From: Pegoplata infirma
Lineage: Eukaryota > Arthropoda > Insecta > Diptera > Anthomyiidae
Direction: 5' to 3'
Length of the DNA: 64,000 bases
Assembly: GCA_963921195.1 (NCBI GenBank)
Contig: OY992537.1
Location: forward strand, 175,539,021 to 175,603,020
Within the stretch, counting starts at the first letter, position 1, and each line of letters begins with the position of its first letter. The notes under the pieces were generated by a model. It saw only the letters and a program-made list of their open reading frames with translations, did not search any database and was not told the origin of the DNA. A program made the translations under genes and the position numbers. Shown here piece by piece: positions 12,326 to 23,337 of the stretch.

Positions 12326-14195
12326 GGGGCATTCCATGTGAAATCGGACACTTTGAATTTTTTTTTTTTAGATTTTCCCAATTTATTTACAGTTTTTAGT
12401 ACCCTTCGAAAACCCCTTCGTGGTAAATTTTCAGATTTTTTTGATGACCCGTTCAAAAGATATCGAATTTTTAAAAATTGGTAGTTTGTTCCTTTACTCA
12501 AACTTCTTTTACTCATAACTTCTTCAATAATGGTCCAAATTTCAAATTTTTTTTTATTCAAAAATTTTGTTTTTTTGCGTACTTAAAAAAAAAAAATTAA
12601 GTTTTTAAATTTAAATCTCATTTTTGAAAATGTTCGTACTCTTTGATTGTTTTGAAATTTTTTTGTGTAAAACTTCTATCGATTCTACAAATTTTTTGCC
12701 CAGGAGGATCGTGGGATAACGATTATTACTATTATTTAAAATTTTTTGAAAAAAAATTTATTGTAATTTTTCAATCTTAAAATCATTTCTACTGCTCCAA
12801 TGGTGCGTCATAGAGGGGTCATTTATAAGACTGACCCCCATTAATTTTTACGTTTTAATATTTCTTTGGAACAAACTAATACCCTATCTCCAATTTCTAA
12901 GGGGGCTCCCACACAAAACGACATTTTTCAAAATTTGCTCCAACCGCTCAAACTGCCCTAATAGTGCCCTTAGAGCAACAAAATGTATGACCGACCCACA
13001 ATATTTTTTTAGTCCAAACATTTTCTCTGAAAACACCTACCCTCTATCTTTAACTGTTAAGGCGGTCCCCATACAAGTTTTTTTTTATTTTTTGTAAATT
13101 TGTTTTATTTAATCAGCTTCTACCGGTCCAATGGTGCGTCCGAGAGGGCTCAGTAGTGAGACCGACCCCCATTTATTTTTACCCTACAACATTTTTTTAA
13201 AATATACCTACGCCCTATCTCCACTCCCTAAGTAGGCTCCCATACAAAATTACATTTTTATAAAATTTGCTCCAACTGTTATTTGTATGGGAGCCTACTT
13301 AGGGAGTGGAGATAAGGCGTAGGTATGTTTTAAAAAAATGTTGTAGGGTAAAAATAAATGGGGGTCGGTCTCACTAATGACCCCTCTCGGACGCACCATT
13401 GGACCGGTAGAATCTGATTAAATAAAACAAATTTTCAAAAAATAAAAAAAATTGTATGGGGACCCCCTTAACAGTTAAAGATAAAGGGTAAGTAGGTGTG
13501 TTCAGAGAAAATGTTTGGACTAAAAAATTATTGTGGGTTGGTCATACATTTTGTTGCTCTAATGGCACTATTAGGGCAGTTAGAGCGGTTGGAGCAAATT
13601 TGAGAAAATGTCGTTTTGTGTGGGAGCCCCCTTAGAAATTGGAGATAGGGTATTAGTTTGTTTCAAAAGAAATGTTAAGACGTAAAAATTAATGGGGGTC
13701 GGTCTTATAAATGACCCCTCTATGACGCACCATTCGGGTAGTAGAAATGGTTTTAAGATTGGAAAATTACAATAAATTTTTTTCAAAAAAATTTAAAAAA
13801 TAGTTATAATCGTTATCCCACGAACCTCCTGGGCAAAAAATTTGTAGAATCGATAGAAGTTTTACACAAAAAAATCGAAGAGTACAAACATTTTCAAACA
13901 TGAGATTTAAATTTAAAAACTTAATTTTTTTTTTAGAAAGTACGCAAAAAAACAAAAATTTTGAAAAAAATTTTTTGAAATTTGGACCATTATTGAAGAA
14001 GTTATGAGTAAAAGAAGTTTGAGTAAATTAACAAATTACCAATTTTTAAAAATTCGATATCTTTAGAACGGGTCATCAAAAAAATATGAAAATTTACCAC
14101 GAAGGAGTTTTCGAAGGGTACTAAAAACTGTAAACAAATTGGGAAAATCTAAAAAAAAAAAATTTCAAAGTGACCGATTTGACATGGAATGCCCC
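12326..14195. mobile_element. Foldback element, GGGGCATTCCATG ends, CCGACCC units inside
   Basis: The left arm starts GGGGCATTCCATGTGAAATC and the right arm ends GATTTGACATGGAATGCCCC; the arms are reverse complements meeting near 13270, giving a roughly 1.87-kb palindrome. The inner parts of the arms are copies of the unit GACCGACCCNCAATATTTTT, shared with the inverted repeats of 55230-63029. ATAT-rich flanks; TSD imperfect. No coding sequence. Confidence 0.8.
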
Positions 14196-14815
14196 ACATA
14201 TATTATTGATCAGTGATCGATTCTAAGACATTCTAGCGATGTCCGTCTGTGGAAATGGTGATCACGGCCATAGTATTAAACATATATGACTGAGACTTAG
14301 CAAATTTACTTGTTGTTGTGCTAAGTAGTTTGGTATTGCATTTGAGCCGAATCGGTTTAGCGGTTCAAATTAGAGATGGGCACCAATCACGTGATAAACG
14401 TGAATCACGTGAATCACGCATGAATCACGTGATTCGTGAGTAAATTTTTTTTCTACTCACGTGAGCGTGCGTGAGCGTGAGTAACAAAAAAAAGTTCGTG
14501 CGTGATCGTGCGTGAGTAAAATTCTTGCGTGAATTTTTCGTGATTTTATTTGTTTCCCCGATTTTTTTGTTCGGTTACGTTTTCTTGATTTTTTCATGGT
14601 CTTTCAGTTTTTTTCATGTGTCATTGGGGAATTTGCATAGTGCTTCCATGGGAAAATGTCTTCAGATTCTGACATATAATAGGTAGTTCTTGAGGACATG
14701 TCCTAACATTGTCATCAATGAATGTTTGTTGTAAGAGTGTGAAAAATCCCCTAAGACGTCTATAAGGAAATGTCTTCACAAAACCAGTATATCAAACTAA
14801 ACTTTTACATCTAGG

Positions 14816-17753
14816 CAGTACCGTTTCAACCATTAGGGCTCACTGGGCACGTGCCACAGTGCTTTGTTCCCATGTTAAAATCGGCAAAAATAGAAGGAGT
14901 GGTCAGGCGTTTTTGAAATTTGGTACACTAACAGCAAATACCTTAATTAAGAAAAATATGAATTTTTGGGAAAATCGGTGCAAGGACACGCCTCCCTCCC
15001 ATGTGTCCTGAAACTTAAAAATGTTATTTCAGCTACAATAATGTCCGCAAAAGAACAAAAAGTGGTCATTCGGATACATATACAACTAGCAACATGTATG
15101 TAAATTTTAAGCTTAATCGAAGTAAGGACTCTAGGTCCTGCCATATATCCTTTTTCCTAAAAACGCTATAACTTCAACAAAAATAGTCCGATCGTAACAA
15201 AACTTGGTACGTAAATTGATATTTATAAGGAATATATTATTGCAAAATTTGGGTAAAACCGGATTATTAATGTGGAAAATACAAAAATATCCTTTATTGA
15301 AAAATGGTGGATTTTTTTCCAAAAGCGTTTGGAAAAGAAATTTTATGACGGTTATTTTCTTAGAACATATTAACCCTCTATCTCGTATTTTTAGGGGTCA
15401 TTTTAGTCCATTTTCCAAAAACCCTCATAGAAAACCACTAACACGTGGGTTTAAAGGGTTAAAGTATTCTACAAAAGTTTTAAGCATCGATTTTACTAGG
15501 GGTTTTCAAAGGTCAAAAGGTCGTGCAATATAAGGAAAATGCATAAAAAGTAAATTGTAAAGTATAATATATTGTTAAATTGTGTTTTACTGAAGTAGAT
15601 TGAAATAAGAAAAATTTTATATTTACAAAAAAATTTATTAAATTTACTGCTGGGCTAAATTATGTTTTTACATATCTTTAGTGAAATTTGATGGCAGTTT
15701 TTCTTGAGACATATTAACCCTTATCTCCCATTTTAAAGGGTCAAATTATTTGCTTTTACAAAAATTCTAACATAAAACCTATAAAACGGGTATTTAAAAG
15801 GTTAAAGAGGTATTTTAAAGGTTAAAGAGCAATACTAAATTACTTTTTTTCACAGTTTCTTTAATCTAACTTATAATTTGACATATTAAATTAAACATAA
15901 TTTCTAGCTACAGTTAAAAATTAAATAATCCATAATGCGTAAAAAAATCCAAAACTTCAAACCAGTTTTTAAAAAAATAAATTTTCGAGAATTAATGTCT
16001 TGACTGTTAAGTCATTTTTGCATAAAATTCTCTGAGTTTAGCGCCCTCTCGTGGCATCAAAAGCAATTACACTAAATGTTTTTTTTTTCACATTTATTTG
16101 AAAAACTTAATTATCTTTCAAAAAATCTGTCTTTAATAACAATTTCAGACAATTTTATTTTTTTGATTTTTATCCATGGGAAGACGCATAATGCCCTACT
16201 CAAATTCATTTGTATTCAAATTTTGTTGTACATTGTGGACAGTTTTCATGGATTTGGTGAAGCCAAATTAAACATTTCTACTTTTTTTTTTATCTGCTGA
16301 TTGGGTTGAAAAAAGGTTTAACATAATTTCTATAATATTTTTTCAAACATTGTTAATTCTTAGCGGTTAACAAAAAATAACGAAAAAATGGACACTTCGA
16401 AAAAAAATTTTTTTTGCCGTTCTAAAAAAAAGTTGCAACTGTTTACTTTTTTATTTAATAGATAAAGATTTAACCTTCTCAAAAAAAGAAAAAAATCCAA
16501 AATCGGTTAACATATATTTTTTTAATATTTTTTCAAACTTTGCAAATTTTGGGTCTTCAAACTAAAAATTTAAGTAACTCTCAATGCGTGTAGAAAAAAA
16601 TCTTATTGCTTAATACTAAGGTAATTTTTTCTGGTAAAAAAATATATATTTTAAAGTTTTTTAAAACAAAAATCAAGCCATTTCATTAAAAAACAAAAAA
16701 GTTACAGCTATTTTCGTCAGCCACTAAAATGGATTTTTCAAAAATGTGATTTTAGGCACTTAGAAAAAAATATATATTTAAAGTTCTACTCAAAAGTTGC
16801 AAGCGTTGTTTTTTTTCTTCGAAAGATAAAGGTCAAGGCTTTAAAAAAAAATTATGAAATCAAAAATCCGTTAACATATATTTTTTTAATACTCCATCAA
16901 ACTTTTGTTATTTTAAAGATCCTCACAAAAAAAAGAAGTAATTCGATGTCTTACAAAAGGCATATACTTTAACTTTTTGTCTCCAATACAAAATTTTCCG
17001 TATTGCAAATATATTTTTTAATTTTTTGCAGAAAAAATCAAGTCATTATCTTAAAAACTGAATTTTTGGGAACTATTTTTGTAAAACTCAAAATAATATT
17101 ATTTTTTTTAAATACCGTTTGCTTGGAAATTCTCTAACTTTAGCGACCCCTTGTGGCGGCAATAAGAGTTATATCAAAAGGGATTATTATTAAAATATTA
17201 AGTTACCTTATTACCTTTACAAAAAAAAATATTTTAATAAAAACGATGGGAACTTTTTTTTTTGATTTTTGTCAATGGGACAAAGCACTGTGCGTGCCTA
17301 GGGCCCCCACCTAAGGGGGCCCGAAATACCAATAAATTCGGTTGTACGAAAATTAAGATTTTTTTTTAATTTCTTTTAAAAGAAAATTTCTGACAGAAAA
17401 AGTCTCAGAATATAACAGATTTTTCGTATACACTGAGACTTTTTCTATTGGAGAAATTTGTAATATATCAAAAATCTCAAATCCAGGTAATGTCTCAGAT
17501 TTAGAGATAGAAAAGGTCTCATTAAAACCAATTTTTTTTCACGATTATCATGGTTTTAATAAGTAAAGAAAAATGACCTCAAGCTAAAATATCACTACCC
17601 AAAATATTTTTTTTTGTTTCTTTTTCTTAAAAACAGGTAATAACATGAATTTAATTTGTACCAAAATAATGTTTTTTTTGTCTTGCGACTTTTAACTTTC
17701 CAGCGAGGCCCCGAATTCTTGTGTGCCCAGCGCCGTACTATAAGACGGCCTTG
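14816..17753. mobile_element. Possible hAT-like element containing a Transib insertion
   Basis: The sequence either side of the Transib insertion reads CTCACTGGGCACGTGCC then GGGCCCCC at the left, and CGAGGCCCCG...TGTGCCCAGCGCC...GACGGCCTTG at the right, so the flanks look inverted (CTGGGCAC in both). Candidate ends are CAGTACCG and GACGGCCTTG, with a weak TSD (CATCTAGG against AATCTGAG). 17380-17540 carries TCTCAGA-type motifs. Boundaries uncertain. Confidence 0.4.
14855..17292. mobile_element. Transib-type non-autonomous DNA transposon, CGTGC TSD
   Basis: Left end CACAGTGCTTTGTTCCCATG; right end CATTGACAAAAATC-type sequence when read inward, finishing CAAAGCACTGTG on the plus strand. The flanking 5 bp CGTGC is repeated exactly (14850-14854, 17293-17297). 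Known Transib elements begin with a heptamer like that of V(D)J recombination signals (CACAGTG) and make GC-rich 5-bp TSDs. Thirteen bases after the right heptamer lies ACAAAAATC, close to the RSS nonamer ACAAAAACC. The interior is AT-rich, with no transposase frame. Insertion inside 14816-17753. Confidence 0.8.
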
Positions 17754-18643
17754 AATCTGAGAACTTTTCAATTTCTGGGAAAAACATAGGAAAGTCGAAA
17801 TGTTATTTCTTAATATGATAAAGATAATTTATAAAGGAAAATGTATGGAAGTTTAAACTAATGGAAATACGAAGATTTTTTGCATTTTGGTATGACCTAT
17901 ATCAGACATTTCCACAAAGACGACTTAGGGAATGTCAGCACCCCCCAGACAACTGCTGATTATGATTGAGGAAATTTTTGAAATTTTTTATGAAACTGTC
18001 CTCAACTCGGTATATAGAGATGTCATGGAGATGTCAAATGTGACTCTGACATGTCAGCGAGCCTTCCACGGATGGCTCAAAGACTTTCACAACTGGGTAA
18101 TGCATAAAGAAATATGACATACATTTTTTTTTTTACATATTTTTTTTCGTGAGTATTTCGTGATCGTGATTACGTCGTGAGCGTGACTAAATTTTTTTTC
18201 TACTCACGTGAGCGTGCGTGAGCGTGAACAGAAAAAAAATTTTCGTGCGTGATCGTGCGTGATTACAATTTTTTTTTCGTGAGCGTGCGTGATCGTGATT
18301 GAAAAGTCACTCACGATCCCATCTCTAGTTCAAATGTTATGAACTAAAATGTAAGAACACCTCGAAAATTTTGGTATTTTCTACATAACCTTAAAATATA
18401 AAATGCTTTAAATTGGCTGCTGGTTGGCATATGTGAACAGAATTTGACACAGAATGGAATTACAAACCAATTTTTTTACAAAAAATTTTTTTTTCGCGGA
18501 TTTTTTTTTTTTTTTATTACATTGTGGAGGGTATGAATACATTCGGCAAAGCTGAATGTATTAATTTAAACCTCATTTTTAATAATTTACACCTAACCGA
18601 GAACTGGTAACAATGACCGTCGTCTCCTTGTAGCGAAAAAACC

Positions 18644-18720
18644 ATGGGTTCTGGTGGGAATCGAACCCACGACTCCCACGTTCAAAGGCTAGCACGCTAC
18701 CAACTAGCCTACGGGGTCCC
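18644..18720 (-). tRNA. tRNA-like sequence (pseudo-tRNA or tRNA-derived SINE head)
   Basis: Read on the minus strand it has an A box (TAGGCTAGTTGG), an exact B box (GGTTCGATTCC) and a good T arm (GTGGG/CCCAC). The loop CTTTGAA would give anticodon TTG. The acceptor stem pairs poorly (about 4 of 7) and the anticodon stem is mismatched, so a working tRNA is unlikely. It could be the promoter head of a SINE or part of another repeat. Confidence 0.4.
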
Positions 18721-18734
18721 ATTTTACTTATATT

Positions 18735-19200
18735 TTCCTTTGAAATTTTCGATTGAAATTCACATTTTTTGGTTTAATTTTACAATTTTTTTGTAATTTT
18801 ACAAATTTCCAAGGTTTCTTTACAAAAAAAAGAAATTGTAAATTCAGGAGACTTCCTTGTAAGTTTTATTGCGCCAAAAAATTTGTAAATTTACAATTTT
18901 ATTTTTAAAAATTTTGTAAAATTCGAATAACCTCGTCATTTTTACTAGGAATTCTCGTAAAATAGGAAGTAGCAAGAAATCAAGTTAAGTCACGAAACCT
19001 CCTTGTAAGTTTCATCGCGTCAAAGAATTTGTAAATTTACAATTTTATTGGTAAAAAGCTTGCAAAATAATAAAATTATTTGTAAAAAGCTGTAAAATTA
19101 CAAGGAATTGTCAAATAGGAGGTACAAAAAAAAAAGTTACAAACTTTTCTTGTCGTTTTACAAGGTTTTTTTACGTCCCATAAAAATTTCACACTTAAAC
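18735..19200. repeat. TTACAAGG-motif TA-element fragment
   Basis: Dense motifs TTGTAAATTTACAATTTTAT and CTTCCTTGTAAGTTT, as in the elements at 6822-7502 and 8606-10642, but without clear CACTC/GAGTG ends. Non-coding. Confidence 0.5.
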
Positions 19201-19231
19201 TCATCATAACTTTAAAATTTGCTCAACATTG

Positions 19232-19612
19232 CACTCAAAAAAAACCTTGTAAAATTACAAGAAAAACTTGTAACTTTTTTTTGCTACCTCCTATTTTACG
19301 AGAATTCCTAGTAAGTTTACATGCTTTTTACCAATAATTTTGTAATTTTACAAGCTTTTACCAATAAAATTGTAAATTTACATTTTTTTTGGCGCAATTA
19401 AAATTACAAGGAATTTTCGTGAATGTAATAGATTTTTTTGTAAAATTATCTTGGAAATTTGTAAAATTCCAAAAAATATTGTGAAATTACAAAAAAATTT
19501 AAATTTCGAAATAAATTTTATTTGTTAAAAAACAAGGAAAACTGTCAAATATTGGTAAAATGGGATTACGAGACTTTTCCTAGTTATTTGACAAAGTTTT
19601 TTTTTGTGTGTG
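19232..19612. mobile_element. TA-type element, CACTCAAAAAAAACCTTG end
   Basis: Starts CACTCAAAAAAAACCTTGTA and ends near AAAGTTTTTTTTTGTGTGTG. The flanks do not give a clean TA duplication. The right portion matches the right ends at 7502 and near 34757. Non-coding. Confidence 0.5.
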
Positions 19613-20003
19613 TGAATGGTATTTATAGATTCGTCAAAGCCGATTTAAACTTTTTAACATGTTTCATTTTATGTTGCCTAACTTTAACAACAAAAACTTT
19701 TGGTAAATTTTGCACTACACTTTCTGATACACGTAAATACTTTTGTAGTATTTCACAAACACAAATCTAGGACAAACAAATTATAAAATCTTTTCATCAG
19801 CTAATATTTTTTCAATTTGTTACTTTTTTTTTAACAAGTAGAAAATTATTTATTAATCATAGAAATATCAGAAAAACTTGGGAATGACAAATATTGCCCG
19901 AACATTTAAATCTTAACGAAACAGAACAAGAAAATTTTCTAGAGACATAAAATGAAAATTTAAAAATCTATGTACCTGGGCCTAACATTTATGGGGCCAA
20001 TCG

Positions 20004-20160
20004 CACAGTGGGTTGAAACATATGTAAACTGCGGATTAATTCAGAAAAGCCCTTTATTATAAATATTTATATTTTTTTAGACTAACTATACATGATTTAG
20101 TAAAAAAAAAAATGTTTTACAGAAAAAAAAAATTATAGAAAATATTTTTTTATTAAAAAA
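20004..20160. mobile_element. Solo Transib-type left end
   Basis: CACAGTGGGTTGAAACATATG followed by GCGGATTAATTCAG matches the ends of the Transib-type element at 47957-49846 (CACAGTGGGTTGAAC, GGATTAATTCA). The flank is CCAATCG. No partner right end was found downstream, so it is probably a truncated copy. Confidence 0.6.
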
Positions 20161-20184
20161 GAAGATCTAACCTTTTTATAAAAA

Positions 20185-21170
20185 TTGGCTCCTACCGCTC
20201 TATCTGCTCCAATAATGCCCCAAGAGATGTCAAATGTGTGACCGACCCCAAATATATTTTCAATCCCAACATTTTCTTAGAATATACCTACCCTCTATCT
20301 TTAACCCTTAAGGTGGCCCCCATACAATTGTTTTTTATTTTTTTTAAATTTATTTTATGAAATCAGCTCCTACCGCTCCCAGGGTGCGTCTTAGAGTATT
20401 AGTCAATATGACCGACCCCCATTAATTTTTACCCCCAACATTTTTTGGAACATACTTATACTGTATCTCAACTCGATAATGGGGCTCCCATATAAAATGC
20501 CATTTTTATAAAATCTGCTCCTACAGCTCTAACTGCTCCAAGGGTGCCCCTAGAAATGCAAATGTGTGACCGACCCCCAATATTTTTTTAACCCCAACAT
20601 TTTCTTAGAATATACCTACCCTCTATCATTAACCCTTAAGGTGGTCCCCACCAAATTTATATTTATTTTTTTTTAAATTTGTTTTATGAAATTAGCTCCT
20701 ACCACTCCCATGGTGCGTCTTAAAGTGGTATCCACTAAGACCGACCCCCATTAATTTTTACCCCCAATATTTTTTTGGAACATACTTATACCGTATCTCC
20801 ATTCGATAATGGGGATCCCATACAAAATGCCATTTTTATAAAATCTGCTCATACAGCTCTAACTGCCCCAAGGGTGCCCCTAGAGATGTCGAATATGTGA
20901 CCGACCCCCAATATTTTTTTAACCCAAACATTTTCTTAGAATATACCTACCCTGTATATCTAACCCTTAAGGTGGTCCCCATACAAATTTTTTTTAATGA
21001 AATCAGTTGCTGCCGCTCCATGCTGGCTTCTAGAGGGAGGTATATGAGATCAACTATCATTATTTTTTCATCCCCAACTTTTTTTTTCAACGTACGCACC
21101 CCGTAGCTCCTCTAACTAAGGGGTCTCCCATAATGCCCTTTCTCATATGTTTTTCAGCTTTTTTTTTTGA
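20185..21170. repeat. CCGACCC tandem array (about 170-bp units, paired)
   Basis: Six units, marked by GCTCCTACCGCTC-like phrases near 20193, 20364, 20517, 20695, 20846 and 21005, alternate between an A form (GACCGACCCCCAATATTTTT) and a B form (GACCGACCCCCATTAATTTT), giving a higher-order period of about 330 bp. The same units make up the inverted repeats of 55230-63029 and the inner arms of 12326-14195. No terminal TIR seen here. Confidence 0.7.
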
Positions 21171-21789
21171 ACAACTGGAGTTCTTTCACAAAAGTTTTAA
21201 TAAGTAAAAATACGCGGTGCCTCTGCAAAAGTTTGGTATGGAATATATAAGCAAAAATACTATATTAAAATATCACTTAATACAATTTGCTGGATCGCAA
21301 CAAGAAATTTGTTGAAACTCTGTGTATATATCGAAAATACCCCAAATATGGAGCACTTTTTAAAAAAATATTAAAAATATTTGGAAAACATTTATCTAAA
21401 AACCTTAATGCAATTATGTAGCCAAATACCTGAAGTTGATGGTTCCGTTTTAATAAAACTACTTTTAGAAAGCTTAATAAGAATCATCAGCACCCAAAAT
21501 ATCTCAATTTTCAGTTTTAGGCACGGCACGAAAAATTTTGAAAAATTATTTGACTTTGACAGCTCACAGTCGATAGAGTAATTTACTCAAAACAAAAGTT
21601 TTTGGCAAATAGTGATGTAGAATTTAATTACCTTTCACTCATTGTCAGTACCACACACGAATGTGTAGGATAAAGTTCAGCTTTTGAATTAATCCTCACT
21701 TTTGGTACATTTCAACCCTCTGTGAATCGGATTAAATTAACCCGTGCGACTGGCGACAAAAGTTTTAGATTTTTAAAAATTAAAAAAAA
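21171..21789. other. Unassigned AT-rich spacer
   Basis: No convincing gene. A short open frame at 21381-21581 has no recognisable motif and normal stop-limited length for this composition. Confidence 0.4.
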
Positions 21790-22002
21790 AGTAGAAAAGT
21801 TAAATTCGCCTTGGCCGAATTCATGAATATTCTCAAAATGCCAATAATGTGTAATAAATTTTCTAAAGTGAAAAAAAATTAACAATTTTGAAATATTTTT
21901 TTATTAATTTTTGAGAGAAAAACAATTTTTTTTTAGTGTAAAATTTTTTTTGAGTGTAACATTTTTTTTTGAGTGTAATATTTTTTTTTCAGTGCATTGC
22001 AT

Positions 22003-22904
22003 TGGGCAGATGGGGCGTATGTTTTACAAAAATGTTGGAGGGTAAAAATAAATGGGGGTCGGTCTCACTAATGACCCCTATCGGACGCACCATTGGACCG
22101 GTAGAAGCAAAGAACAAATTGTATGGGGACCCCCTTAATAGTTAAAGATAGAGGGTAGGTGTGTTCTGAGAAAATGTTTGAAATAAAAAAAATATTGTGG
22201 GCCGGTCATACATTTTATTGCTCTAAGGGCACTCTTAGGGCAGTTAGAGCGGTTGGAGTAAATTTAAAAAATTAGATTTTGTGTGTAAACCCCCTTAGAA
22301 ATTGGAGATAGGGTATTACTTTGTTCCAAAGAAATGTTTAGACGTAAAAATTAATGGGGGTCGGTCTTGGAAATTACCCCTTTATGACGCACCATTAGAA
22401 CAGTAGAAATTATTTTAAGATTGGAAAATTACAATACAATTTTTTCAAAAATTTTTAAAAATAGTAATAATCGTTATCCCATGATCCTACTGGGCAAAAA
22501 ATTTGTAGAATCGATTGAAGCTTTACACAAAAAAAAATTCAAAAAAAATCGAAGAGTACAAACATTTAAAAAAAATGAGATTTAAATTTTTAAACTTAAA
22601 ATCGCATACTAGAGCGCTTTTAAGAATTTTTTTGAATTTTTTTTTAAAGCACCTTAAAAAACAAAAATTTTGAAAAAAAATTTGAAATTTGGACATTTAT
22701 TGAAGAAGTTATGAATAAAAAAAGGTTTGAGTAAAATAACAAACTACCAATTTTTAAAAATTCGATATCCTTCGAACGGGTCATCAAAAGAATCTTAAAA
22801 TATTCCACGAATGAGTTTTCGAAGGGTACTAAAAACTGTAAACAAATTGGGAAAATCAAAAAAAAAAAATTTTTCAAAGTGTCCGATTTGACATGGAATG
22901 CCCC
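22003..22904. mobile_element. Half of a GGGGCATTCC foldback element
   Basis: This matches the right half of 12326-14195, including GGGGTCGGTCTCACTAATGA, TCGAACGGGTCATCAAAAG and the end GACATGGAATGCCCC, followed by ATAT. The left arm is missing. Confidence 0.75.
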
Positions 22905-22917
22905 ATATACTTTATGG

Positions 22918-23241
22918 CAATGGTTTCCAACCTTTTTTGGGCCATGCCCCACTTTTAAGATAAAAAAACTAAAATGTCCCCCTACACTTAAGAAAAATGT
23001 TTAAATTTTTTAGTTTTATAATTCAAAATTTACTTGTAGTTAAGCAAACTTTTTGTTAAAATCGTCTTTTAAACAAAGTTTTTAGCAAAAGTTTTCAACA
23101 ACCAACTAAATAGTTTAACTAAAAAAAATATTTTTTTTTTAGTTTTTAAACAAAAAAAAATCTTGAAAATTTGCTCGTTGCCCCCCTGAAGCATTCAAAT
23201 TGCCCCCCAGTTGGGCGAGAATCAAAGGTTGGGAATCATTG
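22918..23241. mobile_element. hAT (Charlie-like) MITE, CAATGGTTTCCAACC ends
   Basis: TIRs CAATGGTTTCCAACCTTTT and AAAGGTTGGGAATCATTG with a perfect 8-bp TSD CTTTATGG (22910-22917, 23242-23249). This end is very like the CAGTGGTTCTCAACC ends of Charlie-group hATs. 324 bp, non-coding. Another copy lies at 42606-42968. Confidence 0.9.
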
Positions 23242-23337
23242 CTTTATGGGGTCCTAGACCAATATTTCGAGGTGTTACACACGGAATGACAAACTTATAT
23301 ACATATACCCTCTATCACTAGAGTGGAGGGTATAAAA

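Larger units (their letters stand above)
14371..18327. mobile_element. hAT-type element, TAGAGATGGG ends, CACGTGAGCGTG arrays
   Basis: TIRs TAGAGATGGGCACC and GATCCCATCTCTA with a perfect 8-bp TSD GTTCAAAT (14363-14370, 18328-18335). Arrays of CACGTGAGCGTGCGTGA flank both ends (14380-14540, 18140-18315). The body is mostly a second nested insertion (14816-17753). Other solo ends of this family are at 28030-28117 and 46465-46510. No transposase seen. Confidence 0.9.
12237..18570. repeat. Dispersed repeat interrupted by two nested insertions
   Basis: Three pieces make one copy: 12237-12325 (TTTGTCATTCCGTTTGTAAC, GGACCCCAGAAAGTATA), 14205-14370 (TAAGACATTCTAGCGATGTC, GCCGAATCGGTTTAGCGG) and 18328-18570 (ATTGTGGAGGGTATGAATAC, ATTCGGCAAAGCTGAAT). 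The same order without insertions is visible at 51035-51640. Confidence 0.7.
21790..23337. repeat. Dispersed repeat interrupted by foldback arm and hAT MITE
   Basis: 21790-21990 carries AAGTTAAATTCGCC and GGCCGAATTCATGAATA; 23242-23337 carries CTAGACCAATATTTCGAGG, ACGGAATGACAAACTTATAT and AGTGGAGGGTATAAAAA. A foldback part (22003-22904) and a hAT MITE (22918-23241) lie between. Confidence 0.6.

Noticed and set aside
12271..12561. 96-codon frame on the minus strand and overlapping plus-strand frame
   Set aside because: Both lie in the foldback arm, and the same sequence is repeated inverted at 13960-14195; not a gene.
15204..15533. 109-codon frame inside the Transib-type element as a transposase remnant
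   Set aside because: No motif of a RAG1-like core, low-complexity AT-rich codons, and it ends within repeats that recur at 15700; probably chance.
18644..18720. Functional tRNA-Gln(TTG)
   Set aside because: The acceptor and anticodon stems pair poorly, although A and B boxes are good; reported only as tRNA-like.
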